From an uncultured Oscillibacter sp. (GTDB taxonomy: Bacteria > Bacillota > Clostridia > Oscillospirales > Oscillospiraceae): a DNA stretch of 7,044 bases. The stretch covers positions 1-7,044 of the forward strand of contig CAMHDB010000094.1 of assembly GCA_946183715.1 (NCBI GenBank), read 5' to 3'. Position 1 is the stretch's first letter, and each line of letters starts with the position of its first letter. Positions 1 through 4,800 of the stretch are shown here, piece by piece. Made by a program: the position numbers and the translations under genes. The notes below the pieces were generated by a model. That model ran no database searches and was not told the DNA's origin. It saw nothing but the letters and a program-made list of their open reading frames with translations.

Positions 1-456
1 GGCTGTATCGCACTCAAGAAAGTGTCTCTGCCGAAAACCGTTTCCAAACTGGGACAGGCGGCTTTTTCCAACTGTGTCTACCTGACGGAATTTCAAGCCG
101 GAGAGACCAAATTTACCGAAACAAAAGCCTATTTATTCAAGGACTGTACGAACCTGAAAACGGTTGTGTTTCCCGAAACGCTCAAAACTATCGGGCAGGA
201 GACATTTTCCGGCTGTTCCGCGCTGACGGAACACAAGATTCCCCCGAACGTGACAAAGATTGCCTCACAGGCCTTCAAAGGCTGTAACTGGGTAACATCC
301 ATCGAATTGCCGCCGAAACTGTCCACCATCGAGGAGGGCGTATTTCGGGACTGTATCGGGCTGGAATACGTCGTGATTCCGGAGAGCGTGAAAACCATCA
401 GCAAAGGCGCGTTTGCGAACTGTCCCGCCCTGAAAAACGTCTACTACGCCGGGCAC
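1..456 (+). repeat. Tandem 23-codon LRR_5 repeats
   Basis: About six and a half protein-level repeats of 23 to 24 codons lie inside the leucine-rich-repeat gene, marked by cysteines at residues 25, 49, 72, 95, 118 and 141. The DNA copies have diverged, so this is a protein repeat and not a near-identical DNA array. Confidence 0.8.
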
Positions 457-816
457 ATCATGCAGTGGGAGGCCGTCAGCAAGAACGACTTCGCCGACAT
501 GATACAGCGTAACTACATCGAGGTGCATTACGGAGAAGCGCCGCCCGTTTCCACGGCGACGATTGCCAGTCTCAGTATCGCCAATGGGCGCGTGACCGTG
601 GATGTCGGCGGCAGTCCGGAAAAGGGCAGTACGCTGTTCATCACGTCCTATGACGCCGACGGGTGTTTTCTGGGCGTGGACACACACCCCATTGACGACC
701 CCAACGCCTATACGGTGTTCGCCAAGGAGGCGCATACATTGACGGTGTTTCTGCTGGACGCCCACCAGCGTCCCGCCGCCCCGGCGGTGTCGAAAGATGT
801 ACCCACGGGAACCTGA
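1..816 (+). CDS. BspA-like leucine-rich-repeat protein, 3' part
   Basis: The gene is open at the left edge; 271 residues are visible before the TGA at 814-816, so the true start and any signal peptide lie upstream. Residues 1 to about 150 are LRR_5 (BspA/TpLRR) repeats. Each has the pattern of a beta-strand, an I/L-P turn, an aromatic (A/T/V-F) and a Gly/Asn/Asp-Cys ending, and the cysteines fall at residues 2, 25, 49, 72, 95, 118 and 141, a 23-24-residue period. The repeats end in the usual YYAG-x4-W cap (148-156). Residues 175-271 form a separate small, probably beta-rich module (ITSYDADG, TVFLLDA) of a kind I associate with extracellular proteins of gut Clostridia. Such proteins are usually surface-exposed or secreted and act in adhesion or unknown binding; no ligand can be inferred here. 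It is separated from rplI by 39 bases and is functionally unrelated to the genes downstream. It shares the motif avoidance of the whole window, so it does not look recently acquired. Confidence 0.9.
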   Translation, partial: GCIALKKVSLPKTVSKLGQAAFSNCVYLTEFQAGETKFTETKAYLFKDCTNLKTVVFPETLKTIGQETFSGCSALTEHKIPPNVTKIASQAFKGCNWVTSIELPPKLSTIEEGVFRDCIGLEYVVIPESVKTISKGAFANCPALKNVYYAGHIMQWEAVSKNDFADMIQRNYIEVHYGEAPPVSTATIASLSIANGRVTVDVGGSPEKGSTLFITSYDADGCFLGVDTHPIDDPNAYTVFAKEAHTLTVFLLDAHQRPAAPAVSKDVPTGT

Positions 817-842
817 AACAGTTCATAGAAATTTTCATTGAT

Positions 843-850
843 AAGGAGAA
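843..850 (+). promoter_or_regulatory. Ribosome binding site of rplI
   Basis: AAGGAGAA lies 5 bases (core AAGGAG: 7 bases) before the ATG at 856. It decides the start: an in-frame TTG at 838 lies upstream of this site and would add six residues not expected in L9. Confidence 0.85.
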
Positions 851-855
851 CCACC

Positions 856-1305
856 ATGAAAGTCATTTTGCAACAGGACGTACGCGGCAAGGGCAAAAAG
901 GGGCAAATGGTAGAAGTCGCCGAGGGCTACGCCCGGAACTATCTGCTCCCGCGCAAACTGGCGCTTCCCGCGACCGCCGACACCATCAATACCATGAAAA
1001 TGCAGGAGAAGGCCAAAAAGGCCGAGGAAGCCCGCCTCAAAGCCGAGGCCGAAGCCACCGTCGAGAAACTCAAAAGCTGTCAGGTACGCATGACGGCGCG
1101 GGCGGGGAGTAACGGCAAGCTGTTCGGCTCCATCACGACGCAGGAGATTTCCGACGCGCTCAAAGAGCAGTACGGAATCGAGATTCCGCGCCAGAAGCTG
1201 GTTTTGCAGGAACCTATCAAGGCTTTCGGCAACTACGAAGTCAAGGCGAAATTCGGCTTTGAAATCAGCGGCACGGTGTACGTCGCGGTGTACGAGCAGA
1301 AGTGA
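856..1305 (+). CDS. rplI: 50S ribosomal protein L9
   Basis: L9 is a two-domain protein of the large ribosomal subunit that binds 23S rRNA at the base of the L1 stalk and helps maintain reading frame. The 149-residue length is typical. The N-terminal RNA-binding domain shows the family signature with GYARNYLLP at residues 24-32 (start MKVILQQDV). A long charged Lys/Glu/Ala helix follows (about 45-75), then the C-terminal domain with ARAGSNGKLFGSIT. The ATG at 856 is chosen because AAGGAG precedes it by 7 bases and the protein then begins exactly like other L9 proteins. The dnaB Shine-Dalgarno begins 17 bases after the stop. rplI followed by dnaB is a common Firmicutes order. Nothing is missing or unusual in the protein. 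Confidence 0.98.
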   Translation: MKVILQQDVRGKGKKGQMVEVAEGYARNYLLPRKLALPATADTINTMKMQEKAKKAEEARLKAEAEATVEKLKSCQVRMTARAGSNGKLFGSITTQEISDALKEQYGIEIPRQKLVLQEPIKAFGNYEVKAKFGFEISGTVYVAVYEQK

Positions 1306-1322
1306 GTTCCGCGCAAAGACCC

Positions 1323-1330
1323 GGAGGTGA
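1323..1330 (+). promoter_or_regulatory. Shine-Dalgarno sequence before dnaB
   Basis: GGAGGTGA is a near-perfect match to the anti-Shine-Dalgarno of 16S rRNA. The GGAGG core ends at 1327. An 8-base spacer then leads to an ACG codon at 1336, which is where an ATG would be expected. The GTG at 1327 and ATT at 1330 overlap the site, and the TTG at 1351 is 23 bases from the core. Confidence 0.8.
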
Positions 1331-1335
1331 TTTCC

Positions 1336-2682
1336 ACGGCGAATGAAGATTTGCTTCTCCGGCAGGCTCCGCACTCCGTGGAGGCCGAACAGGCCGTGTT
1401 AGGCTCCATGCTCATCGACGCCGACTGCGTGAAACTGGTCATGGAAAAGCTCCGCCCCGCTGATTTCTACCTTAAACAGAACCGCGAGATTTTCGAGACC
1501 GTCTACACGATGTTCTCGTACTCCCGCCCCATTGACGGTATTACCGTCGCGGAGGAAATGCGCAAGAACGGGACGTACGACGAGAGCACGACGCGCTCTT
1601 ATTTGGCGCAACTCATGGAGATTACGCCCACGAGCGCGAACGTGATGGAGTACGCCGCGATTGTCGCGGACAAGGCGTTGTTACGGGCGGTCGGCGACGC
1701 GGCGGCGGAAATTACGGCGCTTGTACAGGAGGGCGTCGGCGACGCGCACGCGATTCTGGAGGCCAGCGAACAGAAAATTTACGCAATCCGCCGGGGACAG
1801 GGCGCGAAAGGGCTAGTACCCTTAAAGCAAGTTCTTCCCGAAGTCCTTGACCGTCTGGGGGAGATGAGCGAGACCGAAAACCATCTCCCGGGACTGTCGA
1901 CGGGGCTTTCGGCGATTGACCGTAAAATCATGGGCCTGAACCGCTCCGACCTGATTCTATTGGCGGCGCGTCCGGGCATGGGCAAAACGTCTATGGCCCT
2001 CAATGTGGCCCTGAACGTCGCGCGGAGTACCGAAAAGACCGTGGCAATCTTTTCGCTGGAAATGTCGAAAGAACAGCTGGCGTCGCGTATTCTGTCCGTG
2101 GAATCGCTGGTCGACAACTACCGCCTCAAAACGGGCGAACTCGACGTATCCGACTGGGAGAAAATCGCCCCCGCCGTGGTTCGGCTGAGCTGTATGGACA
2201 TCCTGCTCGACGACGACCCGCTTTTGAGCGTCGCGGACATGAACGCGAAGTGTCGGCGCCTTGATAATCTGGGCTTAGTCGTGATAGACTACTTACAGCT
2301 TATGAGTTCGAGCGGGAACCGTTCGCGGGCCAACGAGAACCGACAGCAAGTCGTGTCGGACATGTCGCGGATGTTGAAAATCATGGCGAAAGAGCTGGAC
2401 GTGCCTGTAATCTGTCTGAGCCAGCTAAGCCGGGCCAACGAGAAGCGCGACGACAAACGCCCGCAATTGTCGGACTTGCGCGAATCGGGGGCTATCGAGC
2501 AGGACGCCGATATTGTGATGTTCCTGTACCGCGACGACTACTACAACGAGGATTCCGAAAAGCACAATATCGCCGAATGTATCGTCGCGAAGAACCGCCA
2601 CGGCGAGACGGGCACTGTCGAACTGCGCTGGATGCCACAGTATACGATGTTCTCCACGATTGACCGGCGCGAGGACGAGTAA
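1336..2682 (+). CDS. dnaB: Replicative DNA helicase DnaB
   Basis: DnaB is the hexameric ATP-driven helicase that unwinds DNA at the fork and recruits primase. Counting from 1336 (448 residues, normal for the family), the N-terminal domain carries HSVEAEQAVLGSML near residues 13-26. After a linker, the RecA-like motor shows Walker A RPGMGKT (212-218), an acidic FSLEMS segment, Walker B VVIDYLQLM (315-323), LSQLSR (361-366) and the DLRESGAIEQDAD segment (380-392) with the downstream arginine region. It appears intact. The start is uncertain. The frame is open back to a GTG at 1327, but that codon sits in the Shine-Dalgarno. ACG at 1336 has ideal spacing and gives Met-Ala-Asn-Glu-Asp before the conserved LLLRQAPHS. 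TTG at 1351 has no good Shine-Dalgarno and would trim the N-terminus. No intein or insertion is seen. The next ORF begins 16 bases after the TAA. Confidence 0.97.
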   Translation, partial: TANEDLLLRQAPHSVEAEQAVLGSMLIDADCVKLVMEKLRPADFYLKQNREIFETVYTMFSYSRPIDGITVAEEMRKNGTYDESTTRSYLAQLMEITPTSANVMEYAAIVADKALLRAVGDAAAEITALVQEGVGDAHAILEASEQKIYAIRRGQGAKGLVPLKQVLPEVLDRLGEMSETENHLPGLSTGLSAIDRKIMGLNRSDLILLAARPGMGKTSMALNVALNVARSTEKTVAIFSLEMSKEQLASRILSVESLVDNYRLKTGELDVSDWEKIAPAVVRLSCMDILLDDDPLLSVADMNAKCRRLDNLGLVVIDYLQLMSSSGNRSRANENRQQVVSDMSRMLKIMAKELDVPVICLSQLSRANEKRDDKRPQLSDLRESGAIEQDADIVMFLYRDDYYNEDSEKHNIAECIVAKNRHGETGTVELRWMPQYTMFSTIDRREDE

Positions 2683-2698
2683 AAGAAAGTGTGTTCTT

Positions 2699-2845
2699 AT
2701 GTTTGATTTTCTGGAACCGTATGCAATGACGTTTGTCGTCATGTACGGACTTGCAAAAGCGGCTTTCGCTGTAGCGCTGATTGGCTTTGCCGCGCTTGCG
2801 TTCGTTCTGCTGGATACGCTTCTAGCCTGTGCAATGGGCGATTGA
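2699..2845 (+). CDS. Small hydrophobic membrane protein, 48 aa
   Basis: I do not recognise this ORF. It starts MFDFLEPYAMTFV and is almost wholly hydrophobic from about residue 9 to 44 (Ala, Leu, Val, Phe), enough for one long or two short membrane segments, with Asp residues at 3 and 39 and a Gly-Asp end. It has no more than a weak A/G-rich Shine-Dalgarno (AAAGAAAG near 2683-2690). Its TGA (2843-2845) overlaps a possible TTG start of tilS (2842-2844) and lies 5 bases before the tilS ATG, an arrangement that suits translational coupling. Codon choice is less GC-biased than in its neighbours. In favour: it fills the whole dnaB-tilS gap and has a plausible composition. Against: it is short, has a poor ribosome site and has no known family. 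It could instead be a leader peptide for tilS. Confidence 0.5.
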   Translation: MFDFLEPYAMTFVVMYGLAKAAFAVALIGFAALAFVLLDTLLACAMGD

Positions 2846-2850
2846 ACGTC

Positions 2851-4152
2851 ATGCGCGACATTTCCGAATGGATGCCGAAAGACGGCGAAAGCGTACTCTG
2901 CGGGGTGTCGGGCGGCGTGGACTCTATGGTACTGTTAGAACTGTTGCGGGCGTGGCATACGGCACACGGCGGGGGCGTCACCGCCGCGCACTACAACCAC
3001 CACCTGCGCCCGACGGCTTCCCGCGACGAAAACTTTGTCCGCGACTGGTGTACAGAACACGGGATTCCCTTTGTAGCCGGGGGCGGGGACGTGTCCGGGT
3101 ACGCGGCCCGCGAGGGACTGTCGACGGAAGAGGCGGCGCGGAAATTGCGCTACGGCTTCCTGCGGCGGGAGGCGGCGTCGCGGAGAATCTACGTGGCCCA
3201 CCACGCCGGGGACAACGCCGAGACGATTCTATGGAATCTGATTCGCGGCACCGGACTGCGTGGGCTGTCGGGGATGTCACACGAACAGGGCGGAATCGTC
3301 CGGCCCCTGCTGGACGTGCCGAGGGCGGAAATAGAGGCCTACGCCGCCGCGCACGGTATCCCGCACATTGAGGACGAGAGCAACGCCGACCCCGACGCCG
3401 CGTCAAGAAATCTGTTGCGGCTGGAAGTCATGCCGCTGTTGAAGAGGCTCAACCCGCGAGCGGAGGAGCACTTATGCGCGGCGGGCGGACGCGCGGCCTT
3501 ACTCCACGCGTCGGCGGAGGCGGAGGCCCGGAGGCATATGCAACGCGCGGAGGCCCGTACAGGCTTCGCCGCGATTCCGGTACGCGACCTGTCGGCGACG
3601 CCGCCCGAGTTACGCCCGCTGATTCTGCTGGACTTGTTGGAGCGTATCGGCGCGGGGCGGAAGGATTTCGGGGCCGTGCATGTACGGGCGGCGCTGGGCC
3701 TGCTGGACGCCGGGGAACGTGTCGACCTGCCGCGCGGCGTCACGGCGTCGGTACGCGACGGGTGGTTCGTGTTGGAGACGCGCCGGACGGCGCTCGGCGA
3801 ACGCGTCCTGATACCCGGTACGCCGCTCCGCTGGGGGCCTTACGAGTTGACCGTACTCCCCGGCGACCGCGCAGACGGCGACGGAATCGCAATCCGCGCG
3901 ACGCCTGAGCGGGTGTCCGTGCGGCCCTGTCCCCCCGGGGAACGCCTCACGGTACCGGGCACTCCGGGCAGTCGTACTCTGAAGCGCCTCTGCGTCGACC
4001 GCCGAATCTCCCTGCGCGAACGCGATACCCTGCCCGCCTTCTACGTGGGCGGACGCCTCGCCGCCGTATGGCGTATCGGCCCCGACGCGGCCTTTGTCCC
4101 CGACGGCCCCGAACGCCTCTTTCTCCGCGTCCGGCGACGCGGAACCCCCTGA
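2851..4152 (+). CDS. tilS: tRNA(Ile)-lysidine synthetase TilS
   Basis: TilS uses ATP and lysine to convert the wobble cytidine (C34) of the CAU-anticodon isoleucine tRNA to lysidine. This changes its charging from Met to Ile and lets it read AUA; it is essential in most bacteria. From the ATG at 2851 it has 433 residues. The PP-loop SGGVDSM is at 20-26. The TilS signature HHAGDNAET is at 117-125, followed by RGTGLRGLSGM. RPLLDVPR precedes the EDESN motif (174-178) and SRNLLR. An Ala/Arg-rich middle domain follows, and the C-terminal TilS domain runs from about 355 (VRPCPPGERL, LKRLCVD, VWRIG). A TTG at 2842 would add three residues and overlap the upstream stop; neither start has a clear Shine-Dalgarno, so reinitiation after the small upstream ORF is plausible. 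tilS-hpt-ftsH is a conserved Firmicutes order. All key motifs are present. Confidence 0.97.
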   Translation: MRDISEWMPKDGESVLCGVSGGVDSMVLLELLRAWHTAHGGGVTAAHYNHHLRPTASRDENFVRDWCTEHGIPFVAGGGDVSGYAAREGLSTEEAARKLRYGFLRREAASRRIYVAHHAGDNAETILWNLIRGTGLRGLSGMSHEQGGIVRPLLDVPRAEIEAYAAAHGIPHIEDESNADPDAASRNLLRLEVMPLLKRLNPRAEEHLCAAGGRAALLHASAEAEARRHMQRAEARTGFAAIPVRDLSATPPELRPLILLDLLERIGAGRKDFGAVHVRAALGLLDAGERVDLPRGVTASVRDGWFVLETRRTALGERVLIPGTPLRWGPYELTVLPGDRADGDGIAIRATPERVSVRPCPPGERLTVPGTPGSRTLKRLCVDRRISLRERDTLPAFYVGGRLAAVWRIGPDAAFVPDGPERLFLRVRRRGTP

Positions 4153-4190
4153 AATACCAGTTTGTGGGAAGTGACAGAAAATTTCACAAC

Positions 4191-4196
4191 GGGAGG
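4191..4196 (+). promoter_or_regulatory. Ribosome binding site of hpt
   Basis: GGGAGG ends 9 bases before the ATG at 4206. The same frame is open much further upstream inside tilS (from about 4068), so this site is what fixes the start of hpt. Confidence 0.85.
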
Positions 4197-4205
4197 GCGA
4201 TTTTT

Positions 4206-4769
4206 ATGAAAAATGAGTTGACAAATGACATTTTAAGGGTACTATATACAGAGGACGAAATCAAAGCGCGCGTAGAGGAACTCGGCGCGGCGCTCGCCGC
4301 ACGCTTCGCCGGACAGCGCCCCCTGTTCGTCGGTATCCTCAAAGGCTCCCTGATTTTCCTCGCCGACTTAATCCGCGCCTGTCCCTTGCTCTGCGACCTC
4401 GAAATGATGGCGGTCAGCTCCTACGGCAACGCGACAAGCTCCTCCGGGCGTGTGCGAATCAACCACGACCTGCAACAGGATGTCCGGGGGCGCGATTTGG
4501 TCGTCGTCGAAGATATCCTCGACTCCGGTAATACGCTCGCCTTCCTGCGCGACTACCTCACCGCCAAGGGGGCCGCGTCGATTACCATCGTCACCCTGCT
4601 GGACAAGCCTTCCGGGCGGCAGAAGGTCATTACCGCCGATTACGTCGGCTTCACCGTCCCGGACGAGTTCGTCGTCGGCTACGGCCTCGACTACGCCCAG
4701 CTCTACCGCAATCTTCCATGTATCGGTATCCTGAAACCGGAGGTCTACGGGAAACCGGACAAAACCTGA
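4206..4769 (+). CDS. hpt: Hypoxanthine phosphoribosyltransferase
   Basis: This cytosolic purine-salvage enzyme joins hypoxanthine (and usually guanine) to PRPP, giving IMP or GMP and pyrophosphate. The 187 residues match the usual 175-190. GILKGS at 43-48 is the pyrophosphate-binding loop. MAVSSYGNAT with the following SSSGRVRI is the flexible active-site loop region. VVVEDILDSGNTL at 99-111 is the PRPP-binding signature with its Glu-Asp pair at 102-103. LLDKPSGR and the C-terminal FVVGYGLDYAQLYRNLP are also typical. The ATG is set by GGGAGG 9 bases upstream. The gap from tilS is 53 bases and noticeably AT-rich, as are the first 15 or so codons, which contain a promoter-like sequence. ftsH follows 27 bases after the TGA. 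In several Firmicutes this enzyme is encoded directly before ftsH; the link is conserved but its reason is not obvious from sequence. Confidence 0.97.
   Translation: MKNELTNDILRVLYTEDEIKARVEELGAALAARFAGQRPLFVGILKGSLIFLADLIRACPLLCDLEMMAVSSYGNATSSSGRVRINHDLQQDVRGRDLVVVEDILDSGNTLAFLRDYLTAKGAASITIVTLLDKPSGRQKVITADYVGFTVPDEFVVGYGLDYAQLYRNLPCIGILKPEVYGKPDKT
4218..4250 (+). promoter_or_regulatory. Possible sigma-A promoter inside hpt
   Basis: A perfect TTGACA (4218-4223) is followed after 16 bases by TACTAT (4240-4245), or after 19 bases by TATATA (4243-4248). It lies in an AT-rich island within GC-rich DNA. Transcription would start near 4252, inside hpt codons 15-18, and would serve ftsH rather than full-length hpt. 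The -10 is only a partial match and the segment also codes for protein, so this is a candidate only. Confidence 0.3.
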
Positions 4770-4776
4770 CAGTTCC

Positions 4777-4800
4777 ATGATAAAGGGGGTTTTTTTTTGA
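4777..4800 (+). other. Mini-ORF (7 codons) overlapping the ftsH start
   Basis: ATG at 4777 opens a 7-codon frame (MIKGVFF) that runs through G5 and T9 and stops at TGA 4798-4800, overlapping the ftsH TTG at 4797-4799. It has no convincing Shine-Dalgarno. It may be chance, or it may couple translation or report slippage in the T tract. Confidence 0.25.
4782..4789 (+). promoter_or_regulatory. Ribosome binding site of ftsH in a G5-T9 block
   Basis: AAAGGGGG ends 7 bases before the TTG at 4797. The G-rich run can pair with the CCUCC core only partly through wobble pairs, and the spacer is a pure T run that continues into the start codon. Confidence 0.6.

Noticed and set aside
773..790. GC-rich inverted repeat near the end of the LRR gene
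   Set aside because: The stem is about 5 bp with almost no loop, lies inside the coding region and has no T run, so it is neither a terminator nor a clear site.
838..855. Upstream TTG (838) as the rplI start
   Set aside because: It precedes the AAGGAG ribosome site and adds residues not seen at L9 N-termini; the ATG at 856 fits.
835..1374. Minus-strand ORF of 179 codons opposite rplI
   Set aside because: It lies fully over L9 and the dnaB start, shows no family features, and is a shadow of the biased codon use.
1397..2682. Intein or insertion in dnaB
   Set aside because: DnaB is a frequent intein host, but the length is normal and the Walker A and B regions are continuous.
2829..3908. Plus-strand out-of-frame ORFs within tilS (2829-3371 and 3474-3908)
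   Set aside because: They are Arg/Gly-rich frame shadows of tilS, whose own frame has all catalytic motifs intact.
4785..4798. T9 run as an intrinsic terminator before ftsH
   Set aside because: No stable hairpin precedes it; upstream CCGG repeats are too short and too far apart. The run is the ftsH initiation spacer.
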